Below are positions 8,120-17,796 of a DNA stretch of 64,000 nt, piece by piece (position 1 is the first letter of the stretch; each line of letters starts with the position of its first letter). The DNA is taken from contig NZ_CP087590.1 in the NCBI RefSeq assembly GCF_015594925.2, positions 1,550,001 to 1,614,000 of the forward strand. Reading direction: 5' to 3'. Below the pieces are notes generated by a model. That model was not told where the DNA came from and did no database searches. It was given only the letters and a program-made list of their open reading frames with translations. This DNA comes from Vibrio sp. VB16. Lineage in GTDB: Bacteria; Pseudomonadota; Gammaproteobacteria; Enterobacterales; Vibrionaceae. The translations under genes and the position numbers were made by a program.

Positions 8120-9022
8120 ATGAAGCATTCTGATTACAGCTTGATTCCGATCTTTGTCGCGATTGTGGAAGAACGAAACTACAGTAAAGCCGCCAAGCGT
8201 TTAGGTATAAGCCAGTCGGCTGTTAGCCAAAGCGTTAACCGTTTGCGAGATATTTATAAGGATAACTTGTTTATTCGGTGTAGCCATGGGGTGGAGCCTA
8301 CACCCTATGCATTGGATATATATCCGGCCTTGTCTAACTCGGTCGAAAGTATTGCTCACATGCTTCCTGAGCAACGTCACTTTAACCCGGTTCATTATCA
8401 ACGCCAGTTTACCATTGCAGCATTGAGCGTACTCAGTTTTACGCTATTTCCACAATTGGCTAAACGGATATTTGAACAAGCACCTTTAGTGTCAATCAAA
8501 ACCGAACCTCTTTTTGGTCAAGATATGAATAGTCTGCTGCGGTCTCATCAATGTGATTTACTCGTTGAGGCTGACTCAAATCGTTTCCCGCATTTACGCT
8601 CTGAAGAGATTATGCAAGATAGCTTAGTCGTTGTGTGTCGAGTAGGGCATCCACGGTTTGCTGATGGCAAACTTACGTTGGATCGCTATCTAAAAGAAAA
8701 GCATGTCATTCACTCACAACCGGAGCAAAAAGCAGGTTATTTAGGCGATAAAGGTATAGTGGGATTGTCCGAACGGGATGTCGCATGGCAAGCTAGCGGT
8801 ATTATGGATATGTTGCCGTTAATCGCTGGAAGTGAGTGCATCGGTATTTTGCCGGGTCACTTAGCGAAGCAGTATTGCGCTTCTTTTGGATTGAAAATGC
8901 TGCAAGCGGATTTTCTGCCAACACAGATATCGGTGAGTATGTATTGGCATCCTTCGCGTACCAATGAACCGACTCATCGATGGTTAAGACAGCAATGCAT
9001 ATTGGCGGCGCGTGAGGGGTAG
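8120..9022 (+). CDS. LysR-family transcriptional regulator, divergent to alkylsulfatase
   Basis: DNA-binding regulator of 300 residues. The winged helix-turn-helix covers about 1-65 (VAIVEERNYSKAAKRLGISQSAVSQSVNRLRD). The LysR substrate-binding domain follows from about 90 (FTIAALSVLSFTLFPQLAKRIF) to the C-terminus. The divergent arrangement with a 123-base shared control region makes the alkylsulfatase its likely target, with a sulfate ester or its product as possible inducer; the effector cannot be read from sequence. It converges with the HD-GYP gene, whose stop is about 40 bases away. Confidence 0.88.
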   Translation: MKHSDYSLIPIFVAIVEERNYSKAAKRLGISQSAVSQSVNRLRDIYKDNLFIRCSHGVEPTPYALDIYPALSNSVESIAHMLPEQRHFNPVHYQRQFTIAALSVLSFTLFPQLAKRIFEQAPLVSIKTEPLFGQDMNSLLRSHQCDLLVEADSNRFPHLRSEEIMQDSLVVVCRVGHPRFADGKLTLDRYLKEKHVIHSQPEQKAGYLGDKGIVGLSERDVAWQASGIMDMLPLIAGSECIGILPGHLAKQYCASFGLKMLQADFLPTQISVSMYWHPSRTNEPTHRWLRQQCILAAREG

Positions 9023-9062
9023 CCCGCTTCGTCATTGCTCCCGTATAGTCATTAGAAAGGTG

Positions 9063-12000
9063 TTAGTTTCCCGATTGAGCATTTAGATAAAAGCTGATAT
9101 CAACGGGCACATTCTGCTCTTTGTCCAAATATTCATCGGCATAGCGCAGGTAGATGCCACTTTCTAAGAATAATAGAAATAGCTGCATGTCGATATGCTC
9201 ATCCAGCGCCATCTTATACATAATATCGATGGCCACACTCATTGGTTTGGCCTTTTTGTAAGGTCTATCCGCGGCGGTAAGCGCCTCGAAAATGTCTGCA
9301 ACGACCAATATACGCTCTAAAATGGAGAGGTCTTCCGCTTTCAGTTTGCGTGGGTATCCGGTTCCTTTCAGCGTTTCATGGTGAGTTGTCGCATATTGGG
9401 GTACTTTTTTTAACTCGTCTGGGAACGGCAGACTTTCTAACATTTTTATGCCGCTGATCATATGTTCATTAATTTTGTAGCGGTCCTCTGCGGTTAATGT
9501 TCCTTTCGATATGGATAAATTGTAGATCTCGCCCAGATTATAAAGGTGTTCAGGGACATCCATTTTGATGTTGAACTTGGTATCAATTTCGACATCGTGC
9601 GTTCGAGGTATGATGTGCTCAGGCTTATCTGCGAGTAAACTTTCTACAACGGGTAAGTCATGTTTAACGGGGTCTTTGCGCCATTCCTCAACATTTGATA
9701 GGCCCAACGAGTCATCAAAATGTCTAAGCCAATGTTGATTGGCAATACGTTTAACGCGCTCTACTTTATCTGGACTAGTGAATTCGCCTCCAACATTTAT
9801 ATGTGCAATAAACTCAAAGTCCTCCTGTAACTCTTTCAGTCGATTTTCTAACTCCGCTTCCGCTTGTTGCTCTGAGATATCTTGACGTAACTTATGGTTC
9901 AAGTAATCGATCTGCGCATCGCGCCACAGTACCTCAAAACGGGTACGAATTTCGTGAATACGATTGTAATTCGTTTCTAATTTTGTTCCCTTGTCCACGA
10001 TATGTTCTGGCTGCGTGATCTTCCCACAATCATGCAACCATGCTGCAATTCTGAACTCTCTTTTTTCCTGGTCATTAGCAAATCTGAATGCCTTAAAGGC
10101 TTCTCGGCCACTCTGCTCTGCGGCTTCTGCTAACATCATCCCTATAACGGGTACTCGGTTGCAATGACCCGCGGTGTAGGGCGATTTGTCATCGATAGCC
10201 TGAGCGATGAGACGAATAAAAGACTCGATAAACTCTTCTTGTTGTTTCTCATGTTGATGGAGGTGCTCAGCCATATCGTGGATAGATTCAGATAACTCCC
10301 AAACCTCCTTTATCCGGGTATTGATTAACTGGACGCTCTTGTATTTTCTCTGATTAATTTTGAGTGTTTCTGCCCTCAATTGCCTAATTGGATGAACGAT
10401 TGGTGATCCCATAATCCAAATGATAGGCAATAAAAGAAACAGTAAACCCCCTGTGATCATAATGGTTTTTTTAATGCGTTCAAAAACGAGTTCAAGGACG
10501 GCCGCTTTTGGAATGGTGATAGCAAAGTACTCTTGATGACCCTGATAGTTGACGGGTTGAACGTAAAAATATTGATCAACACCGTCTATGTCGCGCATAA
10601 CTAACGTCCCGTAGGATGTTTCATCGCTGATCAAATTGTAAAGATCATCATAGGGGATGACTCTATCGTTAACGACAGTGTTTACTTGCAATGGTTGCAA
10701 CCATTTTTTATAAAGCGCTTTTTTTTGCTCAGGTGTAATACGACCGATTGCTTTATTGATGATATCGATTAGTGCCGAATTTTCTGGTTGAACCACAATA
10801 TGGAAATCGGAATTGTACTGTTGATCAAATGGCGTGATGTTCGTTAATATTTTGACATCTTCGATGAAGTACTGTTTTTTTGCTTGACGTAAAATGGCAG
10901 CGCTATCAATGACCGCATCAACCTTTCCATGTTCTAACATACGGACAGCATCAACAAGTTCGTTTACTTCAACAAGCTCGATGGTGGGAAACGCATTCTT
11001 AATCCGTGGAATGATGGACCAACCGGACAAAATAGCAACCTTCTGCTCAGACAATGCAGATAAGTCGTCAAACTTGTCACGACCAATGGGAACTAAAACA
11101 CCAAAAGGTAACGAGTAGATAGGGTCACTATAAACGCCTTTTACATAGCCATCGGGGTTGTTTTGTAACGAGTGTAAAACATCGAGAGAACCGTCGTTAA
11201 AAAGGTCAACTAGTTCATTCCAGTTGAACCCGTTGATAAACTCGAATTTAAGCCCGGTGAGCTGAGAAATAACGGTGAGTAAGTCAATGGCGTACCCTTT
11301 TGGTTCACCTGAAACAGAATAATCTATTGGCCCCCATGCGTTCTGATTGGATACTTTAAGAGAGAGCGTGTTGTCTATTAAAAGTTGTTCTTGTGGGGTG
11401 AACTGAATTGGTTCCAATACGGGTAATGGTGATTCATTTTTAACGATGGCATTACTCGCTAAAATCTCGCCTGTCGGACGAAATAAGAAGGCTTCAGTAT
11501 TGTACCCATCCAGAGCAGAACGCAACTTACCAGACAATGTCGATAATAGAACATCGACACCGACAACGGCGCCAGTGTTCTCCACCTTAATAGAAAAAGT
11601 TTGTCCCGGTATTTTCAATATTTGAAATAAGTAAGGGTCGGTTTTTTTTACTTGAGTTGTGGATGAATTATTGAACCAAGGACGCTGAGTGGGAAAATAG
11701 TTACTTATTTCGGGTTTGATCTCTCGTATCTTAAACTGGTCATTCAAAAAAATTGTCTTTTTTATACGATTTTTGCCTTTACCCGCGACCATTATGACAA
11801 CCCAACGGTCCTCAGGTATCGCGCCGATTCTTAGCCGAACTTGTTCGGAGGATTGTAAATTGATCACCTGATAGAAGTTATCGTTTGGGCGGCCAACGTA
11901 GATACTATAGATCTCGTTATTGGCCTTAAGGGCGATAGAAAATATACTCATCCAATCCGTTGAATTACGATCCATTTGCCCCACCAAAGTAGACAATAAC

Positions 12001-12224
12001 TCCGTGGTGTGCGTCACTCTCGCATCGAGTTCATTCACATGGCGACTGACTTCTGCTGCGACGGTAGAGTATTGATTTATCGCTCGCTCTTCAGCAAATT
12101 TGGAGCTGAAATAATATTGCATCGAGACGGCGATAGTTGCGGTGAGGATGCTTGCAAGCAGGAACATAACACCCACAGTAATCCGGAATGAAAATCTTGA
12201 CGTTGTCGAAGCGAAATTATCCAT
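9063..12224 (-). CDS. HD-GYP cyclic-di-GMP phosphodiesterase with dCACHE and SBP_bac_3 sensor domains
   Basis: Large membrane sensor of 1053 residues. An N-terminal membrane helix (about 15-37) is followed by a dCACHE-like periplasmic region (about 45-260). A periplasmic solute-binding domain of SBP_bac_3 type comes next (about 290-510; GYAIDLLTVISQLTGLKFEF and VVQPENSALIDIINKAI are characteristic). A second membrane helix near 590 and a HAMP-like linker precede the catalytic domain. The phosphohydrolase has H near 687, HD at about 731-732 (WLHDCGK) and HHExxxGxGYP near 947-957. The distance from HD to HHE is over 200 residues, so a helical insertion of well over 100 residues (about 765-900) interrupts the usual HD-GYP core. 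Predicted to degrade cyclic di-GMP in response to a small periplasmic ligand. The start has no strong ribosome binding site. Confidence 0.88.
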   Translation of the reverse strand: MDNFASTTSRFSFRITVGVMFLLASILTATIAVSMQYYFSSKFAEERAINQYSTVAAEVSRHVNELDARVTHTTELLSTLVGQMDRNSTDWMSIFSIALKANNEIYSIYVGRPNDNFYQVINLQSSEQVRLRIGAIPEDRWVVIMVAGKGKNRIKKTIFLNDQFKIREIKPEISNYFPTQRPWFNNSSTTQVKKTDPYLFQILKIPGQTFSIKVENTGAVVGVDVLLSTLSGKLRSALDGYNTEAFLFRPTGEILASNAIVKNESPLPVLEPIQFTPQEQLLIDNTLSLKVSNQNAWGPIDYSVSGEPKGYAIDLLTVISQLTGLKFEFINGFNWNELVDLFNDGSLDVLHSLQNNPDGYVKGVYSDPIYSLPFGVLVPIGRDKFDDLSALSEQKVAILSGWSIIPRIKNAFPTIELVEVNELVDAVRMLEHGKVDAVIDSAAILRQAKKQYFIEDVKILTNITPFDQQYNSDFHIVVQPENSALIDIINKAIGRITPEQKKALYKKWLQPLQVNTVVNDRVIPYDDLYNLISDETSYGTLVMRDIDGVDQYFYVQPVNYQGHQEYFAITIPKAAVLELVFERIKKTIMITGGLLFLLLPIIWIMGSPIVHPIRQLRAETLKINQRKYKSVQLINTRIKEVWELSESIHDMAEHLHQHEKQQEEFIESFIRLIAQAIDDKSPYTAGHCNRVPVIGMMLAEAAEQSGREAFKAFRFANDQEKREFRIAAWLHDCGKITQPEHIVDKGTKLETNYNRIHEIRTRFEVLWRDAQIDYLNHKLRQDISEQQAEAELENRLKELQEDFEFIAHINVGGEFTSPDKVERVKRIANQHWLRHFDDSLGLSNVEEWRKDPVKHDLPVVESLLADKPEHIIPRTHDVEIDTKFNIKMDVPEHLYNLGEIYNLSISKGTLTAEDRYKINEHMISGIKMLESLPFPDELKKVPQYATTHHETLKGTGYPRKLKAEDLSILERILVVADIFEALTAADRPYKKAKPMSVAIDIMYKMALDEHIDMQLFLLFLESGIYLRYADEYLDKEQNVPVDISFYLNAQSGN

Positions 12225-12644
12225 AATAAACGCGTGCGCCTTTTGATGTGTCTAATTTTTTTTTATCTAGCCGATTTAATAGATAGGATAGTTTTCTATG
12301 TTTTACAAGGCGTTTCAGTGCATCGAGATGAATTGCTTTTTCATTTACACCTCAATGAATGGGGTCATATAGTAATGATAGAAAGATAAAAAATTGGGCT
12401 GTTAAACAAAAAAAATCAATGATTCTATTCTTGAGTTTAGTCGATCTATCCCATTTTTTAATCGATGTGTTTGGGTGTTTTTCATCGGTGATGAATTCAT
12501 TGTCAACGCCTCTTGGCCAGTCCAATATTTTTCGGTCTTATGCGCAGAAGGGTAAAAAGCCATTCATATAATTACCATATCAATATTCGTGATTTTGCGT
12601 AACAATAAGAGGGTATGGTTTTTTCCGAAAAGAAGGAATAGTGG
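12225..12644. other. Intergenic region between HD-GYP and LysR genes
   Basis: 420 AT-rich bases separating divergent genes. It holds an A/T-tract near 12255 on the HD-GYP side and the ribosome binding site of the LysR gene (AGAAGGA) at the right end. A 70-codon open frame at 12359-12571 has no good start signal and a low-complexity composition. I see no RNA gene or convincing palindrome. Confidence 0.5.
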
Positions 12645-13544
12645 TTGAAAATTAGTGATCTGAAATTGTTTATAAAGGTGGTTGAGCTGGGCAGTTTTAC
12701 TGCAGCGGCCAATGCGTTGGATTTGCCCAGAGCAAATGTGAGTCGTCGTATTAACGATCTGGAAGGTGCATTGCGGACGCCACTTTTTCACCGTACTACG
12801 CGCAGCCTATCACTGACCAATCAAGGTGAGTCCTATTATCATGATCTACTGAAAGCGATCAGGATGATTGATTCCGCTAATCAGGCCTTGATCCATAATG
12901 CGGATACAATCAAAGGCAAGGTCAAGCTAGGCCTAGTCTCAGAAACGCACGATATTATTCAGCCAATCTTATTTCGATTTCTTGATCAGTACCCAGATGT
13001 TGAACTTGATGTAAGGGTGATTAATAACGGTTTTATTGATATGCACAATCAAGGCCTCGATATCTCTTTCCATGGGGGCGAACTCATCGATTCGGACTTA
13101 GTTGCTCGAAAGCTTTTACAGCTTGATCGGTGTTTAGTTGTGTCGCCAAGCTATGTTGAGAAACATGGACGACCATCTTCACTGGAAGATTTATTGAACC
13201 ATCTCGCGATATGTCTACGATGGCCAACAGGTGAGGTTGATCGGCGATGGCACTTTGCAGATACCAGTATTACCGTTAATTCAAAGCTAGTGTCTAACAG
13301 TGTCGCGTTTTTGAAAAGTGCGGCTATCTCTGGAAGAGGCATTGCATTTCTGCCCAAAATTTTGGTGGCAGATAAGATCGCGGATGGTAAATTAATCCAA
13401 ATACTGAGCGAATCATCTGCGAATGAAGAACATGGCTACATACTTTACAACCAGCCGAAAACGCTCAACCTGGCAACCAAAACACTGATTGATTACCTGT
13501 TAGTCGAAGTACCCAAACAGATTTTATTGTCACAAAATTCGTGA
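12645..13544 (+). CDS. LysR-family transcriptional regulator upstream of RND efflux operon
   Basis: Regulator of 299 residues, with helix-turn-helix at about 15-60 (GSFTAAANALDLPRANVSRRINDLE) and a substrate-binding domain from about 90. The R-x-x-x-x-x-L-S-L-T-N-Q-G arrangement is typical of the large AaeR/DsdC-like branch. The start is TTG with AGAAGGA seven bases upstream; no in-frame ATG or GTG fits better. It lies 75 bases upstream of the RND adaptor gene on the same strand and may control it. An inverted repeat (TGGAGAT/ATCTCCA, 13555-13576) in that gap is a possible operator or weak attenuator. Confidence 0.87.
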   Translation: MKISDLKLFIKVVELGSFTAAANALDLPRANVSRRINDLEGALRTPLFHRTTRSLSLTNQGESYYHDLLKAIRMIDSANQALIHNADTIKGKVKLGLVSETHDIIQPILFRFLDQYPDVELDVRVINNGFIDMHNQGLDISFHGGELIDSDLVARKLLQLDRCLVVSPSYVEKHGRPSSLEDLLNHLAICLRWPTGEVDRRWHFADTSITVNSKLVSNSVAFLKSAAISGRGIAFLPKILVADKIADGKLIQILSESSANEEHGYILYNQPKTLNLATKTLIDYLLVEVPKQILLSQNS

Positions 13545-13619
13545 CAGTAAGAATTGGAGATGATGGATTATCTCCACTAAATTTATGACTAGAATAGCTC
13601 GCAACTTAAGGAGCTATTT

Positions 13620-14702
13620 ATGAATAACCTAACCCATCTTATTTTCTGCTCGGTTGCCGCCGTATTTCTAACTGGTTGTAACCAGACTCAAGTGGCCGAT
13701 AATGACGAGCTTGAGCAACGAACCCTGCAAGTCGTCCAGCTCCAAAACCCCAATGCATCAATGACCAAAACCTTCAACGGTACGGTTCATTCTCATGAAC
13801 AAGCCGGTTTGGCTTTTCGTGTCCCTGGAACCATAGAACAGATGTTGTTTAACAAGGGCGACTCAGTAACACAAGGTCAGGTTATCGCGCGTCTTGACCC
13901 TCATGATTATCAGGTGACGTTAGAAGAACTGCAGGCCAGAAAACTTGAAGCCCAATCAGCCCATAAGCTCGCGAAATCAGAGCTTAAACGAGTAAAGCAA
14001 GCAACGAATGATGATGCTATTGCCCGTGTGAATCTTGATCGTGCAATCAGTGGATACGAACGTTCCCTTTCAGCCTTAAAAGTAGTAGACAAAAATATCC
14101 AACGTGCGAAAGATATGTTGAAGTATACAGAATTGAACGCCCCATTTGATGGCGTGATTGCACGCGTTGATTTTGAACAATATGAACAGGTACTGCCTGG
14201 CGTATCTATTGTCACCTTGCAAAACAACAATGTATTAGAGATTGAAGTAGATGTACCTGAAAACTTGATTGGACTTTTCAATATAGGCCAACAAGGTTCA
14301 GTATCTTGGTATGATTCGAGTGCGCCGCTCAACGCTCGCGTGGCTGAAATCGCTCCAGTGCCCCACCTAATAAAGCAAACCTATTCTGTGATATACGCTA
14401 TCGACCACCCAAGTGCGTCGGTATTTCCTGGAAAGTCCGTCACTGTGACGACGCAAGTCGGCGATTCCAACAGTGCCTACTGCGTACCTTACTCTGCGGT
14501 TGTTGGTCAAAAAGATAGCTTGTTCGTTAACCTGATTCGAGAAGATCAGGTGATTAAAACTCATGTCGAACTGGCGTCATTGGACGCATACCAAGCCTGT
14601 GTCACCGGTGCAATGGGTAGTGGTGATTACGTCGTTGTGAGTGGGTCGAATTACCTTAGTGATGGTGATAGTGCCAAAAAGCTAATCATAAGAAATCAAT
14701 AA
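13620..14702 (+). CDS. RND efflux periplasmic adaptor lipoprotein (membrane fusion protein)
   Basis: Adaptor linking an inner-membrane RND pump to an outer-membrane channel. The lipobox FLTGC has the lipidated Cys at residue 20. The biotinyl-lipoyl halves are seen as GLAFRVPGTIEQMLFNKGDSV (about 60-82) and ELNAPFDGVIARV (about 172), with a helical hairpin between them (about 95-165). Beta-barrel and membrane-proximal domains follow. The 360-residue length is normal. An excellent ribosome binding site (AAGGAG, six bases) precedes the ATG. It is the first gene of a three-gene operon with the pump and outer-membrane factor; the next ATG follows nine bases after its stop. Confidence 0.92.
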   Translation: MNNLTHLIFCSVAAVFLTGCNQTQVADNDELEQRTLQVVQLQNPNASMTKTFNGTVHSHEQAGLAFRVPGTIEQMLFNKGDSVTQGQVIARLDPHDYQVTLEELQARKLEAQSAHKLAKSELKRVKQATNDDAIARVNLDRAISGYERSLSALKVVDKNIQRAKDMLKYTELNAPFDGVIARVDFEQYEQVLPGVSIVTLQNNNVLEIEVDVPENLIGLFNIGQQGSVSWYDSSAPLNARVAEIAPVPHLIKQTYSVIYAIDHPSASVFPGKSVTVTTQVGDSNSAYCVPYSAVVGQKDSLFVNLIREDQVIKTHVELASLDAYQACVTGAMGSGDYVVVSGSNYLSDGDSAKKLIIRNQ

Positions 14703-14711
14703 GGATTAATC

Positions 14712-17700
14712 ATGTTCAATCTAGCTGAGTTTGCTATTCGTCAGCGAACATTTGTTATGTTCTTTACCGTCATAAGCATCGTCGCAGGCCTCTATTCTTA
14801 TTTTGATTTAGGTAAACTTGAAGACCCAAGCTTTACGGTAAAAACGGCGGTCGTTGTGACGCTTTACCCCGGCGCCTCTGCACAAGAAGTAGAGGCTCAA
14901 GTTACGGATACGATAGAAACTAAACTCCAAGAAATGGGTGAACTCAACCGCCTACGTTCTCTATCTAGACCGGGTGTGTCTATGGTATTTGTGGATATCA
15001 AAGAGAGTCTTAACTCGAAAGCGCTACCACAACAATGGGATTTACTGCGCCGAAAGGTCGACGACGTCAAGTTATCGCTCCCAAGTACTGCACAGATCAG
15101 TATTGTTCAGGACGAATTTTCAGAAGTCTATGGCATGCTTTTCGCCATCCACAGCAACGACGCTAACCCTGAAGAACTGCGTAGGTATGGGGAAGAGTTA
15201 CAACGCCAGATAAAAAGTGTCAACGGAATAAAAAAAGTCGAGTTGCATGGTGTTCAACCACGAACGGTTTATATTGATATGCCAGATGAAAGGCTTTCTC
15301 AATATGGCCTCTCGCTTGCTCAGGTCTGGAGCCAACTGAATAGCCAAAACATGACATTCGAAGCGGGTAAGTTCGACGTTGGCAACGAACGCGTTAGGGT
15401 TCATCAAAGCAGTGAGTTTCAATCCCTTGACGATATTCGTAACCTAGTCATAAAAGGTGGGGTGAGTAATCTTGGTTCTTCTCTCATTCGTTTAGGCGAT
15501 ATCGCTGATGTCACCATGGGGTACCATACTCCCGCGTTGGTAGAAAACCGTTTCAATAGTGAGCCTTCTGTGACACTCGCAGTGAGCCCTGCTCAAGGCA
15601 TTAATGTGGTGTCGTTAGGTGGCACAATCACATCAATTATTGACAACTATCAAGCCAGTTTACCACTCGGTGTTGAGATTACGAAAGTAGCTTTTCAGCC
15701 TGAAGAAGTGCAGAAATCTATCGATAACTTTGTCGGTAACCTTCTGGAAAGTGTTGGCATCGTATTTATCGTGTTGTTGATATTCATGGGCTTTAAGAGT
15801 GCTGCTATTGTTGGCGGTAGTTTGCTCTTAACCATATTGCTGACGCTTATTTATATGAATTTCGCTGATATTTCGTTACACCGTGTTTCGTTAGGTACCT
15901 TTATTCTAGCCTTGGGAATGTTAGTCGATAACGCGATTGTGGTTACGGATATGATGATTGCGAAGTTAAATAAGGGCATGGAAAGAACAAAGGCCGCAAT
16001 AGAGGCAGTGAAAGAGACCGCAACGCCACTGCTTGGTGCCACGATCATTGCCATCATGGGCGCTAGCCCGGTTTTGTTTTCCAAAACGGATGCTGCTGAA
16101 TTTGCGGGCTCTGTATTCTATATTATCGCGTCATCGCTATTGCTGTCTTGGTTAGTCGCGGTCACGTTTACCGCTTTGATGTGTTGGGTTTTTATTAAGC
16201 CGACGAAACAATCCGGTGCAAAGAAAACCAGTTACTACAAAAAACTGGTAGGCTGGACTGTCGACCATCCAGTCAGAACATTGAGTGCTCTGATACCACT
16301 TATCGTCGTTACCGTCGTAGCGATACCATATGTCGCAATCAATTTTATACCCCAATCAGATCGTCCTATCGTGTTCCTAGATTATTGGCTGCCAAATGGC
16401 GCAAAAATAGAGCAGACGTCTAGCGATATGAAAAAAATCGAGAACTGGTTATTAGAGCAACCCGAAGTAGAAAGTATTTCATCTTCGATTGGTGCAAGCG
16501 TGCCTAGGTTTTCTGTGACGGTAGAGCCTGAACCGCTCGACCCTGCATATGGTCAGGTTCTAATAAATGTACGAAATTTCCAAGCAATTTCTACACTGGT
16601 GGAGCGGGGAGACAAATGGTTGTTGACGGAATTTTCTGATGCAGAACCTCGCTTTAGGGGTTTAAAGTTAGCCACCTCGGACAAATACTCTGTCGAAGCG
16701 CGGTTTTCTGGTCCGGATGTCGATGTTCTTCACGATTTGGCGAATCAAGCAAAAGCCATCATGGCAACGCATCCAGAAGCCAAATATGTAAGAGATGACT
16801 GGCGTCAAAAAAGCAAGGTATTAAAGCCGATCATTAATCAAGAAAAAGCGCGTCGTTCAGGCATTAACCGAGCAGACATCGCTTTTGCAATGAAGAGGGC
16901 GTCTGACGGAATGCCGTTAGGACAAATGAACCTAAATGACGAGCTGATCCCCATTCAATTACGAGCGTCAAAACAAACCATGTCATCACTCGAAACGTTA
17001 CCAGTGAAGTCTCTACTTGGATTGCATACGGTTCCGCTTGGGCAGGTGGTGGATGGTTTTGAGCTCAATGCTGAAGAGAGCATGATATGGCGCCGTGATA
17101 GAGTGAAAACGATAACCGCTCAAGCGGGCGTTGAACGTACTACAACACCCGCCAACGTTCGAAATGCGGTGCTTGCACAAATTGAAGCCATTGAATTACC
17201 GCAGGGTTATAGCATGGAGTGGGGTGGGGAATATTATGATGAGAATAAAGCGGTTACAGACATCATGAAGCAGTTGCCTAAAGCACTGTTAATTATGGTG
17301 CTTATTCTTGTGTATATGTTTAATGGTTTCAAGCAACCGGTTATTATCTTGTCCACTATACCGTTGGCCGCAACAGGTGCGACGTTTGCGCTACTGAGTT
17401 TTGACAAACCATTTGGTTTTATGGCGCTGATTGGTGCAATCACGTTGATGGGGATGATTATCAAAAACGGTATCGTGTTAATCGATCAAATCGAACTCGA
17501 ACGAGCCAACGGCAGATCGTTATCAGACGCGATCAAAGAAGCAACAATCAACCGTACTTTGGCCATATCGATGGGGGCGTTGACGACAGCATTTGGCATG
17601 ATACCACTGTTAAGTGACCTGTTGTTTGACCAAATGGCGGCGACGATAATTGGTGGTTTGGCCGCTGCAACCGTGTTATCGCTTTTTGTAATGCCTGCGC

Positions 17701-17786
17701 TATATAAATTGGCTTACAAAGAAAATACGGCAGACTCAAAAAGTCAGGTGCCAGAGCCTGCTGTTTTAGACATTCAACCAGTGTAG
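14712..17786 (+). CDS. RND efflux pump, inner-membrane permease
   Basis: Proton-driven multidrug exporter of the AcrB-type RND superfamily, 1024 residues. The N-terminal helix is followed by a large periplasmic loop containing the family signature YPGASAQEVEAQVTDTIE. Six helices follow, with the proton-relay pair LGMLVDNAIVVTDMM (two acidic residues in helix 4). A second periplasmic loop and second helix set come next (ILVYMFNGFKQPVIIL, IGAITLMGMIIKNGIVLIDQI). The subtype is closer to the VmeI/MexK-like single-pump group than to AcrB; substrates cannot be predicted. Located between its adaptor and outer-membrane factor. Confidence 0.93.
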   Translation: MFNLAEFAIRQRTFVMFFTVISIVAGLYSYFDLGKLEDPSFTVKTAVVVTLYPGASAQEVEAQVTDTIETKLQEMGELNRLRSLSRPGVSMVFVDIKESLNSKALPQQWDLLRRKVDDVKLSLPSTAQISIVQDEFSEVYGMLFAIHSNDANPEELRRYGEELQRQIKSVNGIKKVELHGVQPRTVYIDMPDERLSQYGLSLAQVWSQLNSQNMTFEAGKFDVGNERVRVHQSSEFQSLDDIRNLVIKGGVSNLGSSLIRLGDIADVTMGYHTPALVENRFNSEPSVTLAVSPAQGINVVSLGGTITSIIDNYQASLPLGVEITKVAFQPEEVQKSIDNFVGNLLESVGIVFIVLLIFMGFKSAAIVGGSLLLTILLTLIYMNFADISLHRVSLGTFILALGMLVDNAIVVTDMMIAKLNKGMERTKAAIEAVKETATPLLGATIIAIMGASPVLFSKTDAAEFAGSVFYIIASSLLLSWLVAVTFTALMCWVFIKPTKQSGAKKTSYYKKLVGWTVDHPVRTLSALIPLIVVTVVAIPYVAINFIPQSDRPIVFLDYWLPNGAKIEQTSSDMKKIENWLLEQPEVESISSSIGASVPRFSVTVEPEPLDPAYGQVLINVRNFQAISTLVERGDKWLLTEFSDAEPRFRGLKLATSDKYSVEARFSGPDVDVLHDLANQAKAIMATHPEAKYVRDDWRQKSKVLKPIINQEKARRSGINRADIAFAMKRASDGMPLGQMNLNDELIPIQLRASKQTMSSLETLPVKSLLGLHTVPLGQVVDGFELNAEESMIWRRDRVKTITAQAGVERTTTPANVRNAVLAQIEAIELPQGYSMEWGGEYYDENKAVTDIMKQLPKALLIMVLILVYMFNGFKQPVIILSTIPLAATGATFALLSFDKPFGFMALIGAITLMGMIIKNGIVLIDQIELERANGRSLSDAIKEATINRTLAISMGALTTAFGMIPLLSDLLFDQMAATIIGGLAAATVLSLFVMPALYKLAYKENTADSKSQVPEPAVLDIQPV

Positions 17787-17796
17787 AGGGAATAAA

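Noticed and set aside
12359..12571. 70-codon plus-strand open frame between HD-GYP and LysR genes
   Set aside because: No usable ribosome binding site, low-complexity AT-rich composition and no recognisable domain.
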